Of a stretch of 64,000 nucleotides of DNA, positions 11,666 to 21,900 are shown piece by piece. The notes beneath the pieces were generated by a model. It made no database searches. It was not told where the DNA came from and was given only the letters and a program-made list of their open reading frames with translations. The position numbers and the translations under genes are program-made. The stretch's first letter is position 1. Every line of letters starts with the position of its first letter. The stretch is from Dryas octopetala (lineage: Eukaryota; Streptophyta; Magnoliopsida; Rosales; Rosaceae): assembly GCA_963921425.1 (NCBI GenBank), contig OY992833.1, positions 9,899,738 to 9,963,737 on the forward strand. The letters are read 5' to 3'.

Positions 11666-12590
11666 GATGGAGTCAGGTCTCGATGACGTAGATCAGCCCT
11701 CCTTGAGTATTGGGAGCCCCTCTGTGTCACGAAGGGCCTGTCGATCTCACTGCTCAGGTCAGGTCACCGCTCCCGTTTCATCCACTTCGACGAGGGGATC
11801 ATGTATTGGGTTGAAATCCTCTCGGATCGTGCGCAGCACTAGGGCACATATTCGAGTCATGTGTGTAGAAAATGGCTGATGACCGTTAGATCCTAACGTC
11901 GACAATTTTTTCTTGCACGATATGAGGGCGATTGTCCGTGCCAAGTGCACCATGGTTGCAACCACTTGGAAAAAAATTGCTAGAAGAGATTCAAAACAAA
12001 GTAATCTGCTCCAACTCAGTGAGTATAGCTCGATAATTAATACAAAATGATGAATTTGATCATTCTTACAATTTAATATTCTTTTCACATTAACTTTGAC
12101 ATTCAGATGGATGATCCCTTCACGTACATGACAGATTTACTCATCAAGTCCTACAAGCAGTGGAAGCACGAACTACATAAGCATTTCAAGGGATTTTCGT
12201 CGGCAGTTGAGGCATTGGCAAAGCCCCCTATGAAGTTGGTAGAGCGGCGTGAGCAGTGGCATTTTTTGTGCGAACATTTCATAAGCCCAACGTTTTTGGT
12301 ACGTTTTATCATTTTAATAATTCAAAAATCACTTATTATTTTGTTTTCCTATTATTGTATATACACTAACACATTTACAATTTGCCTAATATTTAACAAA
12401 AGAAGTCTCGCCAACGTCAGGAACCGGAGAGGGAAACCGTTTAACCATCATAGTGGTATGACGCCCATCTCATATCGAGTGGAGTTGCGACGTCGGGTAC
12501 GTTATTATTTAATTTAATATATATATATATATCCCTTAGTATTGTTTACGTCTTTGACAACAATATTTTTTTTTAGGGCGGGTCGCAATT
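11666..12590 (+). pseudogene. Transposase_24 (Ptta/En/Spm) accessory gene remnant
   Basis: The plus-strand frame at 12107-12517 reads MDDPFTYMTDLLIKSYKQW, then PPMKLVERREQWHFLCEHF, then, after an AT-rich interval that may be an intron, RSLANVRNRRGKPFNHHSG. This matches the plant Ptta/En/Spm family pattern, in which a WxxLCxHFxSPxF-like motif is followed by a basic stretch and a HxSG motif. An upstream piece (ATG near 11666) encodes a Ser/Arg-rich segment and looks like a first exon. I cannot follow a complete gene to the right; the sequence runs into CACTA terminal repeats by 12780. Family call moderate to good; exon limits uncertain. Confidence 0.6.
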
Positions 12591-12779
12591 CTCGGAGATA
12601 GACACTTTCGGGGATATCTATGTCCATCCCGATTGTGATGCGGCCAAGGCAAAACATGTTAATTTTTTATATTTTAAGTTTTTTTCCACAATTTTTTATA
12701 CTTATATTTAATTTTCTAATTGGTTACTTATGTATATATTATTTTAAAGGATGAGATGGTGGCCAACTCGAGAAGATAT

Positions 12780-12970
12780 TTTGAGATATTTGTCGCCCAA
12801 ACATATTTTGGGCAAGGAAATGATGATTTCGTCGCACAAAGTCGTGGTCGTCATGGTTTGGGTGAGCAACCTCCCGAGGAAATGATTTTGTTGCCCAAAA
12901 CTTTGGGCAAAAAATTTGGACTTTGGGCGACGAATTGATTTCGTCTCTCAAAGTCTTTTTTCTTGTAGCG
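12780..12970 (-). repeat. CACTA subterminal motif cluster and end of remnant B
   Basis: At least seven variants of TTTGGGCGACGAA in both orientations, ending CTTGTAGCG. Reverse complement of the end: CGCTACAAGAAAAAAG. Confidence 0.7.
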
Positions 12971-13125
12971 AGACACTGGGAAGGAGAGCGAAGGAGAAGG
13001 AAAGATAGGAGAGAGGAGAGGAAATGAAAGTGGACCGGGCTAGGATTTTAGTGGGCTGGGTAATCAGGGCTATTTTTGAGATGGACTTTAAAAGAATAAA
13101 AAATAAAATTTCTCCTTTTCTGATT

Positions 13126-13129
13126 CTTT

Positions 13130-13173
<44 letters not shown>
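13126..13173. repeat. CT microsatellite
   Basis: An uninterrupted CT run of about 20 or more repeats following TCTGATTCTTTAGTC. Confidence 0.9.
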
Positions 13174-13175
<2 letters not shown>

Positions 13176-13190
13176 CCTGAATTAAACATG

Positions 13191-13260
13191 CTGAAGCCAT
13201 TTCTATCGGCCCAACACCTACAAGTGGTTGTAGGTGTTGGGCGGATGGAAATGGCTTCAG
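13191..13260. repeat. Tight 33-bp inverted repeat (hairpin)
   Basis: CTGAAGCCATTTC opens the left arm and GGAAATGGCTTCAG closes the right. The arms of about 33 bp pair with two mismatches and a 4-base loop. See findings for possible meanings. Confidence 0.8.
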
Positions 13261-13725
13261 CCTGTGGTGGTTAGGCTCTGGGTTGCAGTGATTCGAGATT
13301 CTAATGGTGCATTAATGATGGGGGCTTTGGCTATGCAGGTACGTGGCTTCGGGTCTATCTGTGTTGGCTACTTAGCTTATGGCTTTGCAAATTAAGGGAT
13401 CTTGTATTTTCTATTGATGTTGGTTTTTTCACTTGAGGTTGTTTTGGTATTGGTCAAGATGAAGAGTTTTTAGACATGGAGGGCCGGTGTTCTTGTTGGG
13501 ACTCAGATTTCTGTATCTTTTTATCAGAGAGTGTATAACAATTTGGCCCACAATTTAGTTCCATTTCGTTTTGAGAGAGTTTTTTAGTACTTTTTGTTGG
13601 TTAGAGGAAGGTCTTCTTGGTTGATGGATTTTATTGCTCGAGACTTTCTTGTAACTGATCATTTATTACTTTCTTAATGAATTGATTCTAGTTTTATCTT
13701 CAAAAAAACAAAAAAATGAAAAAAA
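13261..13725 (+). pseudogene. LINE 3' end with RNase H-like remnant
   Basis: Plus-strand translation gives fragments typical of the RNase H-like end of plant LINE ORF2: VIRDSNGALMMGALAMQ near the start, VYNNLAHNLVPF further on and DFIARDFL before the end. Stops and frame changes interrupt it. It ends ATGAATTGATTCTAG and then an A-rich tail (CAAAAAAACAAAAAAATG). A LINE copy truncated at its 5' end, old. The hairpin at 13191-13260 abuts its left side. Confidence 0.55.
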
Positions 13726-14169
13726 GGAAGAAAGAGAGAATTCAATGTCCATCAATACAAGGCTACTCCCTAATAAATAGAAAAAAGAACAATAGTGAAT
13801 GAAAATAACATACAAATTTGAGTTTTTTTTTTAAGTCTAGTTCAAAACTAAGGCATATATAACACAGCCCACGTACAACAGTAAATTCCTGCCGCCTGGT
13901 CTACTTCAACACCCTCCGAGCGTTCGGCACTGTTCACCAAGTGCTTGATAATTGCCACTGTCAGATCATAGCAATTATTGCCAATGTGCAACACTTTTTA
14001 TTTAAATTGTATAAAAATAAATACTAATAAATATACCTTATGTCATTTCTTCCGTAATCATGTAAAAAACTAATGAAACCAATATAAAATACAAAAATTA
14101 AGATTATGGAGTCACATACACCCCTACCCCTGTTTTCACATAAAAATGACTATTACTAGTTGTTACTTG

Positions 14170-14341
14170 GTCTTGTAATGGAGTGGCTCCTTGCTTGCGC
14201 GTCATGCTTTACATTGTGGCTCTCTCCAAAGTTGGGGTCTTAGGGTTTCTGTCCCATCTTGGTTAGAGACTCTAGTGTTGTTGGATTGTCCTTCTTCCTA
14301 GTTTATTTATGAAATTGCTTCTTCGATCCAAAAAAAAAAAT
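14170..14341 (+). pseudogene. Second LINE 3' tail
   Basis: Short plus-strand remnant with NCNGVAHCL-like coding similarity (frame broken), then TTTATGAAATTGCTTC and an A11 tail. Same general 3' structure as the fragment at 13.3-13.7 kb. Too short to place in a lineage. Confidence 0.45.
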
Positions 14342-14493
14342 CTTTGCTAATGTTCTAATCGATCACAATTAAACAAAAATTAATTACAAAGCGTGCTGTG
14401 GAGTTAATTGGCACACCTTAAAATTCTATTAACAAATTAATAAGATTATGTTCTTTGTGATTGAGATTGCAGGTTCACCATATATTGCTAGCA

Positions 14494-15843
14494 TCAATCA
14501 CTACTACTTCTCCATGGGATCGGCAGCTGCACCATGTTGAAATTTTGAGCACACATATAATAATTCAAGAGCAATGCCTTTACCCTATTGATGACAAAAG
14601 CAACACCCTCCCTTTGAACTTGCACTACTCTCTTGGGACACTTGAGCAAGCGAATGTAACTCCCCAAGTCATGAGCAGATGAAGGGTTTTGCATGTTGAA
14701 GAAATCAAGAGCCAATTCAACACCTACGTGCGCATAACACGAGCAATTCCAAGGGAACTGTTCATATGATCCCCCACCTCCTAAAATCTTAAAATTCTCA
14801 TGATTGAATACAATCCCAGGCATCTTGGTTATGGGGTCGTTCACATTCACTACTCTCAACACTTTGACCCCCAACTCCTCGCACCGTCGCTTGAAGGCCG
14901 AGTTCCCCACTCTCGGTCCTCCGAACGAGAGCACTGTAACCGGAGTTCTCCGGCTCGGATTTTCATTATTCAATCCGAGCTCGGCGATGTCATAAGCGAG
15001 AAGAAGAGCCAAAGAGCTTCCCATGCTATGTCCTGCTAAGGTTATGCTGAGTTCTTCACCTCTGTATTTGTTTAGCAGCCGAGACACCTCGGACAAAAGC
15101 TGTTCGCGGCAGCTTCCTAGGCCGAACTTGCTGTCGCTTTCGTCCGAGGTGTAAAGGCTTAGAAACCCGGACTCGACTCTCACATCCGACCTCGGATTAT
15201 GAGGGTCGAGCAGGGCCGGAGTCAGGGAGCTCATTAGGTTTGCGACCCACTCAGGGTTAGTGATAGTCCCTCTGAACGTAATTATTATGTCTCTTCTTCC
15301 CAGCCTCCTGCAAACCGCGTCGTCTGAGGCCACGGCAACGTATCCAATCCAACGGCAGCAGGACTCACCGTTTTGGATTGGGATGTTGATGTCGGGAGTG
15401 GCGTAGATGTATTTGGTAACATCATAACCACAACTCTCCATGCCAACCTCTTTGAACATCTTCTTCTTGCCGTATTTGCAGTTGAGGTGGCATTTGGAGT
15501 TGGGGTCGAGATCGAAGGCTTTGTAACACGCCGTCACGAAGTCGCCACAGCGGATTATTTCTTGCCGGAGAATGGGGTGCAGTGGGTCCACCAGATTTTC
15601 CCAATTGTTTGATCCTTGAATCTCTCTCCAGCAATTAGCCAAATTCGTAGTACTATTGGCTCTCGTGGTTGCCACTGAAGTGACAACTGCATAAGCCACA
15701 AGTGCTTGTTTAGCAGTTGTAGCTGTTTCAATTCTTTTGGGCAGGCAAACCTGTCCAAAAGAACGCAACCGCAGTCGTCCAAAGTTTTTGGAAAATGTGA
15801 CATGGTTCATGTTCGTGTTGGGCATGTTAATCGTGGAAGCCAT
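14494..15843 (-). CDS. Class I phospholipase A1 / galactolipase, plastid type
   Basis: A single 449-residue open frame with no intron, as is usual for plant class I PLA1 (DAD1-like) genes. The lipase elbow GHSMG is at residues 271-275 (Ser273), inside [19 protein letters not shown]. The likely catalytic Asp is in NVNDPITK (Asp336) and His in [11 protein letters not shown] (His391). The oxyanion-side motif IIITFRGT is at 186-192. Residues 1-60 are rich in Ser, Thr, Arg and Ala with few acids, consistent with a plastid transit peptide. Family members release fatty acids from the sn-1 position of galactolipids or phospholipids, some feeding jasmonate synthesis. The text around the elbow most resembles the Ialpha subgroup (DONGLE/PLA1-Ialpha2 type), from memory only. 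Start: the first ATG after a TATA box and CT-rich leader. Several shorter frames across it are shadows. Physiological role not determinable here. Confidence 0.92.
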   Translation of the reverse strand: MASTINMPNTNMNHVTFSKNFGRLRLRSFGQVCLPKRIETATTAKQALVAYAVVTSVATTRANSTTNLANCWREIQGSNNWENLVDPLHPILRQEIIRCGDFVTACYKAFDLDPNSKCHLNCKYGKKKMFKEVGMESCGYDVTKYIYATPDINIPIQNGESCCRWIGYVAVASDDAVCRRLGRRDIIITFRGTITNPEWVANLMSSLTPALLDPHNPRSDVRVESGFLSLYTSDESDSKFGLGSCREQLLSEVSRLLNKYRGEELSITLAGHSMGSSLALLLAYDIAELGLNNENPSRRTPVTVLSFGGPRVGNSAFKRRCEELGVKVLRVVNVNDPITKMPGIVFNHENFKILGGGGSYEQFPWNCSCYAHVGVELALDFFNMQNPSSAHDLGSYIRLLKCPKRVVQVQREGVAFVINRVKALLLNYYMCAQNFNMVQLPIPWRSSSD

Positions 15844-15945
15844 TGCTAGCTAGCTGTTGAATGTGAATGTAAGAGCTAGAGAGCTAGAGAGATAGAGAGA
15901 GTGGCTTATAATGTTAGAGAGGAGAGGCAGTGGTATTTATATAAA
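15844..15945 (-). promoter_or_regulatory. TATA box and CT-rich leader of the lipase gene
   Basis: On the minus strand TATATAAATA (plus 15934-15943) lies about 91 bp upstream of the ATG. It is followed by a CTCTCTCTATCTCTC leader and GCTAGCTAGCA just before the start codon. Spacing and composition fit a plant core promoter and short 5' UTR. Confidence 0.7.
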
Positions 15946-15949
15946 AGAG

Positions 15950-17399
15950 GGGGAGGGATTACAGTCAATGTGATCACAGAAAAAAAAAAAATGAACAGAA
16001 ATGTAAAACTGAAATCTCCAAATTTTCAAAGGTACGTTTCTGTTGCGGTTGTGTTAGAAAAGAGGTTTTCTTTTTTCGGGCTAGCTAATTAATTCTTTCA
16101 TGTTGACTTTAAAGTTTCAAACTCATATTCTGTTTTTAGCTGTATTATAAAATCTATATACATGAGCGACAATGAGATCAATTCGCTGTTATGTTTTGTT
16201 TTATTAGTATTTATTTGTTTTCGTTCTTTTTGCTAAAGTGTCATGTTTTGTTGCAATTAGAGAGGTGGTACACAACCGCCCACTTTTACATAGTGTACAC
16301 GTGTGAGCCCCATCTCTATTAGAGAGAGAGAGAAAAAAAAAAAAAAAAAACTTCCCTGCAACAACAGGCTAATGACAATGCTGACTTGATATTTCAATTT
16401 AATAATATGATGACAATTATGATTTTAAACTTTATCACATAAAAATTTCTCTAATTTTAAAGAAGTTTCTATCTTTTGAGATGTCAAATTAACCTCTATT
16501 CCTATTACAAGGAAGTTTTTCTCTAAAGAGATGGTATGCATAAGGTACCAAAAATAGAAATTTTTTTTATATGTGATCATAACATCACGTGGCAAACTGA
16601 AATGATGTTACTAATTAACTCAAATTATAACACATGTATAACTATTAATACCCAAAACTCTAAATTTTAAATAATACCCTTGAAAATTTTACACATGTTA
16701 TTATTTAGATTGATTGATAACACTATTTAATGTTGGCGTAACGCACAAAAAACCTTCCCAAAAGTGTAGTACCCTTAATGTTACTCCTTTTTTTGTTTTC
16801 TGGTCAACGCTTAATGTTACTCTAAGTGAGAGAGGTAAAAGAGCAATTAGAGCGCACCGACTATATTTTTCTCTTTGCCTCTTCGGTTGGTCATCTTTGT
16901 TTAGTTAAATTACGTTGATGCCCCAAGGGAGGGCAGTGGTCTATTTCACAATTCTCATTTGACGCACGTGGGCCTTGTGCTGAGTCGTGCGGTTGAGAAG
17001 TGAGATGTTCGTCAATAATATTCAACGCGGGGAGTACAGAGTAGCAGAGTAGACTGCATGTAATAATAATAATAATATGGAACAAAAGGTGGTGATTGCA
17101 TGTGATACCTTTTGGGCCCCCGCAGGGGTAGCCAATAGAATCTATCTTCTCTGAGAATTAATACAATGACTGCTCTGCCAGAATCTATATACAATAATAT
17201 ATATAATATATAATTTGTAGGCATTTTCTCTATGACAGACCTGTCTGCTTTTTTTTTTTTTAATGAATTTTCTTCGTCGAGCGCTCGATAATGGTATCAA
17301 GCACTCGACAGTGACTTTTTTGTAATAGTCGAGCGCTTCTTTTAGCTCTCGGCACTGCTTTCTCTGCCTAGTTAAAGGATACATTCGCGATGGGTGACA
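15950..17399. other. Spacer upstream of the lipase gene
   Basis: AT-rich DNA with a GA/A-rich tract at 16320-16350 and an AAT microsatellite near 17060-17080. At 17275-17345 there are three TCGAGCGCTCGA-like motifs resembling the CGAGTGCTCGG repeats at 41.47 kb. No gene seen. Confidence 0.5.
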
Positions 17400-17404
17400 T
17401 CATA

Positions 17405-18036
17405 TGTTCGTATGACTAATCATCTCGGCATAACGACAAGTCACACAAGGCCCAACACCATGCTGTTTGGGCCTAGACCCAAAAGACTAAGCCCTTCCTG
17501 GGCTCCTAGCCCATGATCCACTAGGCTCCGGCCTCATGGGCTCCGGCCCCCTGGGCCCCGGCCTCTTAGGCTCCGGCCTCCCAAGCTCAAGCCTCCCGGG
17601 CCCCCGGCCCGTGTCAACTAACTCGGATCCTCGAGACCGGTGCCACGTGGCGCTCCTACAGTGCAAGTCACCACAAAGGACACGTGTCGTCACCGGATTG
17701 GTTGACACTCTTCCAAAGGTACTATAAAAGAGGTACCTTCTTGTCACAAAAGGACAACTGAAATCATTATTATACTATTCACTCACTCTGCTCTCAGATC
17801 TCTCTGAACACTGACTTGAGCGTCGGAGGAGCTTTGGCCGGCACCACACCGGTGCCCTTCCCGCTCACTTTTGTGTACTTGCGCAGGGTGCTTTGGATAA
17901 CCTCTCATTACTCACCAGTCGGACCCCAGCTACCCGTTCCTGCCCCACTTCGACGTGTCATCCGCTCAGTGGTGGGTCAACGGGCCTACGCGGTTCGACT
18001 CGACGTTGACTGCTCTACCATTTTTGGGCATCAACA
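17405..18036 (+). repeat. 5' LTR of the Tat element
   Basis: 632 bp, TG...CA ends. A TATA box (TATAAAAG, 17723-17730) marks the probable U3/R boundary. The middle is rich in GGGCTCCGGCC-type repeats (17510-17610). Confidence 0.95.
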
Positions 18037-18039
18037 GTT

Positions 18040-18055
18040 TGGCGCCGTCTGTGGG
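18040..18055 (+). promoter_or_regulatory. Primer-binding site of the Tat element
   Basis: TGGCGCCGTCTGTGGG begins three bases inside the 5' LTR. TGGCGCC starts are common in Tat/Athila elements; the exact tRNA was not checked. Confidence 0.7.
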
Positions 18056-18101
18056 AAAGTTACAACTTTTCCCCATTGAATTCTCTACCCTTAGTTGAGG
18101 T

Positions 18102-18180
18102 GCAACTTTTCCGAGCTTCCGAGCTCCCGAGCTTCCGAGCTCCCTAGCTTCCGAGCTCCCTAGCTTCCGAGCTACCGACC
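18102..18180 (+). repeat. Short tandem repeat in the Tat leader
   Basis: About four to five copies of an ~18-bp CCGAGCTTCCGAGCTCCC-type unit between the primer-binding site and the first gag frame. Confidence 0.85.
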
Positions 18181-18186
18181 CTCACA

Positions 18187-18783
18187 ATGTCTGACGGAGG
18201 TCCTATCCTCGACCAAGTTGACAACACCCCGCTGGTTGACAAGCGAGGTAAGAAGACTGCCGAATCTGATCAGGAAGAGTACATCCAGCGATTGGAGGCT
18301 CAGCTCCAACGAACCCAGGAACAGCTCGACCTCCAAAAAGGTGCAACACAGCTTTATGAGCGACTCCTCCGTGACAGGGAAGGACATACCACTCCCCGGA
18401 GTGGTGAGAGGAGGAACCCCCACGACAGGGACGAACACACCACTCTCCGGAGTGGTGAGATGAGGGATCCCTCCCGAAGGGACCAAAATGTTCCCCGCCA
18501 ATTGGATGTAGGGCAAGGTAGCCATCCGCCCCCAGGTTTCCAAAAGAGACTTATCCACCCGGTCACCCGGGCTCGATCTGGCGAGCATCCTACCCGCTCC
18601 GAGGAGTTCCACATTTACCGGGACTGTCGTCATCTGCTCGACGACAACCGCTCTCGGCGAGAAGAGCAGCGGACGAACCGGGGGGAATCCAACCCGCGTC
18701 CCCGAGACTTGGAGGAGGAGCAGGGGCGATCCAACCCGCGCCCCCGAGACTTGGAGGAGGAGCAGGCCCCCCGTCCCAAGTGA
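18187..18783 (+). CDS. Upstream gag-region ORF of the Tat element
   Basis: A 198-residue charged frame starting MSDGGPILDQVDNTPLVD. Residues about 30-65 look coiled-coil (EEYIQRLEAQLQRTQEQLDL), followed by Arg-rich repeats (TTPRSGERRNPHDRDEH). It fits the N-terminal, poorly conserved part of Tat gag. No catalytic function is expected; it would contribute to particle assembly. Confidence 0.6.
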   Translation: MSDGGPILDQVDNTPLVDKRGKKTAESDQEEYIQRLEAQLQRTQEQLDLQKGATQLYERLLRDREGHTTPRSGERRNPHDRDEHTTLRSGEMRDPSRRDQNVPRQLDVGQGSHPPPGFQKRLIHPVTRARSGEHPTRSEEFHIYRDCRHLLDDNRSRREEQRTNRGESNPRPRDLEEEQGRSNPRPRDLEEEQAPRPK

Positions 18784-18909
18784 CGACGGGGAGAAGAGCA
18801 GGTCCTCTCGGCTGGGCGCCGCGCAGAAAGTAACACTTACATAAGTGAACAAGTCGCTGACTCCGGTAACAGCGGCTCTCTTCCACCAGACCAGCTCCAG
18901 CAACTTCTC

Positions 18910-21900
18910 ATGGACATCAGTGAGCGCCTGAAAAGAGTGGAAGGAGGAAGTCGGGGTGGGCACCCATCTTTAGAAACAAGGGAGCTGCCTGGACCTTTCA
19001 CAGCTCGCATCCTATCCACTCCTCCGGTTGGCGACGTCCGACCTCCCAAAATTACTCCATACACAGGGAAGGAAGACCCATACGACCACCTCATGAGTTT
19101 CAGATCCGCTCTGGAATCTAAAGGTGCTGATGACATTACGAAGTGTCGAATTTTCCCTTCCACCCTCTCTGGCAGTGCAAGGGACTGGTTCTACCAACTT
19201 CCTCCAGGCTCGGTTGATTGCTTCAACGAACTCCGAGAGCTCTTCCTAGGCCAGTATATCATCCAGACCGATAGAATCTACACCACGGATGACCTGACTC
19301 GAGTCCGACAGGGCAGCAGGGAGTCCCTCCGGGAATACATTACTCGATTTCAGCTAGAGCGATCTCGGTGTCGCGACTGTGATGAGAAGGTAGCCTTCGC
19401 CGCCTTCAAGGGTGGTCTCCTAGAGGGGGACTTCTTGTTTGAACTCAACTGCCGCAATCCGCGCACCTACAAAGAACTTATGCAGGAGGCCATTGCTTAT
19501 GCTACTGCGGAATTCAAAACATATGGGAAGAAGCCGCCCACCATGGATCGCCCAAGTACCGACCAGGCCATCATAGTGCCACCCCAGCCCAAGCCCTACT
19601 CGGGTAACCAGCATGGGGGGTCCGGGAAAAAGTTCAGTAAATTCACCAAGAAGCAATTTGGTGATGGTCGAGGTGGAGGACAACGAAGGGAAGAAACTTA
19701 TCAGACATCCTACGCCTCCAGGTTCAAAGTCTATACAATTCTCAATGTTACTTATACAGAATTGTATCCTCAGATCAAGGACATACTTCCCAAGCTCCCA
19801 CCCCGCCCACCACAAACACGGTACCGGGCCAACAAGAACTTCTTTTGCCTTTATCATAATGACCATGGCCATGACACCGAGGCATGCAGAGCCTTTAAGG
19901 AGGCAATCGAAACTTTGGTACAGGAAGGAAAATTGGATGGCTTTATAGACAAGGAGGCCACCGAGAAGGCCAAGGCCGAAGGACAACGACGGGGGCGGGT
20001 CAATACCATCTGTGGGGGCCCGACCCTCGCTGGCAACTCCAACAGGGCTAGGAAGGAGTACGCCCGAAGTGCTCAGCAATGCTCCGGCGTTATGGCTGTA
20101 GACCTCCACCGTGGAAAAAAGACTCCTAAGCTCGGGTGGTCGCCCATTTCCTTTGCTGAGGAAGAGGAACGTGATTTGATCTTCCCACACGATGACCCCT
20201 TGGTCATTGAAGCCACCATAGCTAATTTTGATGTGGCTCGAATCCTTGTCGATTGTGGCAGCTCCGTCAACATCCTCTTCGCCTCCGCCTTCACAGCTCT
20301 TGGAATTGACCAAGAGAGGCTTGACCGGTCGGTCGCTCCTTCACTTAGCTTTTCGGGCGATATGGTCACCCCTCTTGGCGGGATCTACCTCCCACTCACT
20401 CTTGGGAGGTATCCTTCGTCCGCTACCACAACCACTCAGTTTTTGGTGGTCGATTGCCCCACAGCGTACAACGTCATCCTGGGACGACCAGCCCTTAACC
20501 AACTGAAGGTTATGATTTCCACTCACTTGCTTCTGATCAAGTTCCCGACCCCATGTGGCACGGGGGTAGTCAAAGGCAACCAAGTGTCAGCCAGGTCCTG
20601 CTATACGACTTCCGTCAAGAAGAAGAAAGAGGTCATGCCCTCTATGGCTGTTTCTGTCTTTCCTACCTGCCCTACCCCGGACCCTCCCGAAGATCCCCGT
20701 GATTCATCTTTCAGAGCTATCGCCCAACCAGATGACAATCATGTGGAAGAAGTTCTCATCTCACCTGCCCACCCGGACCGCAAGGTACGGGTCGGAACCC
20801 AGCTCAGTGTTGCTCTCCGAGATGAACTCATCAACTTCCTTCGTGCCAATGCTGAAGTCTTTGCATGGTCCTATGATGACATGCCTGGGATCTCTCCGGA
20901 GGTGATCTCCCATCGCCTAAGTCTTAATCCGCGGCACCGCCCCGTCCGCCAAAAACGCAGGCAGTACAAGCCCGAAATCTATGCTGCTATGAAGGACGAA
21001 GTCGACAAGTTACATAAAATTGGTTTCATCCGCGAGGTTTCCTACCCGGATTGGCTGGCCAATGTTGTGATGGTCAAAAAATCAAATGGCAAGTGGCGGA
21101 TGTGCGTCGACTTCACTGACCTCAACAAGGCCTGCCCCAAGGATAGTTTTCCTCTTCCTCGAATTGACCAACTGGTTGATGCCACAGCAGGCCATGCACT
21201 CCTTAGTTTCATGGACGCCTACTCCGGCTATAACCAAATCCTTATGCACAGCTCCGACCAGGACAATACGGCCTTCATCACTGACAGGGGCCTATATTGT
21301 TACAAAGTCATGCCTTTCGGACTCAAAAATGCCGGGGCCACCTACCAGCATTTGGTCAACTCCATTTTTTCAGAATACATTGGTAAGTCCATGGAGGTCT
21401 ATGTGGACGACATGCTTGTCAAGAGTGTCCGGGCAGAGGACCACGTTCACAAACTTTCTGAGATGTTTTCCGTGCTCAAGAAGTACCAAATGCGCCTGAA
21501 CCCTGCCAAGTGCACGTTCGGCGTATTTTCGGGAAAATTCCTTGGCTTCATGGTGAGCCAAAGGGGGATAGAGGCCAACCCTGAAAAAATCAAAGCCTTG
21601 ATCGATATGCAATCTCCCAGAACTCAGAAGGAAGTGCAGAGCCTAACGGGCAGGGTCGCCGCCTTGACACGATTCATATCCAAGGCCACCGACCGTTGCG
21701 CCCCATTCTTCAAAACCCTTAAGGCTCGGACAAAATACATTGACTGGACTCCGGAGTGTGAGAAGGCCTTCCAAGATCTAAAAGAGTACATGGGCAAATC
21801 ACCTCTACTTTCTAAACCCGAGCCAGGGGAAGAGCTACTCCTCTACTTGTCCGTTTCCCTGACAGCCACCAGCTCAGTCCTCATTCGACTTGAGGATAGG

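Larger units (their letters stand above)
10753..12970 (+). mobile_element. CACTA remnant B with Transposase_24-type gene
   Basis: Immediately after copy A begins a pyrimidine-rich leader (10755-11030), then an intron-like AT-rich stretch (11030-11640), then exon-like pieces to about 12590. The fragment closes with a subterminal cluster of CGTCGCCCAAA motifs and an end reading CTTTTTTCTTGTAGCG at 12970, a variant of the CACTA end TAGTG. No matching left end is visible. It may be the right part of an outer element that copy A entered, with 2.6-5.4 kb as the left part, but both sides carry a similar leader, so a simple split is not proven. Confidence 0.65.

Noticed and set aside
17487-17747. 86-residue frame present identically at 28597-28857
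   Set aside because: It lies in the two LTRs and is repeat-rich; not an independent gene.
19420-20313. A 297-residue minus-strand open frame inside the Tat gag-protease region
   Set aside because: It is the reverse shadow of a conserved coding frame and has no recognisable domain; its Gly/Leu-rich text mirrors the sense codons.
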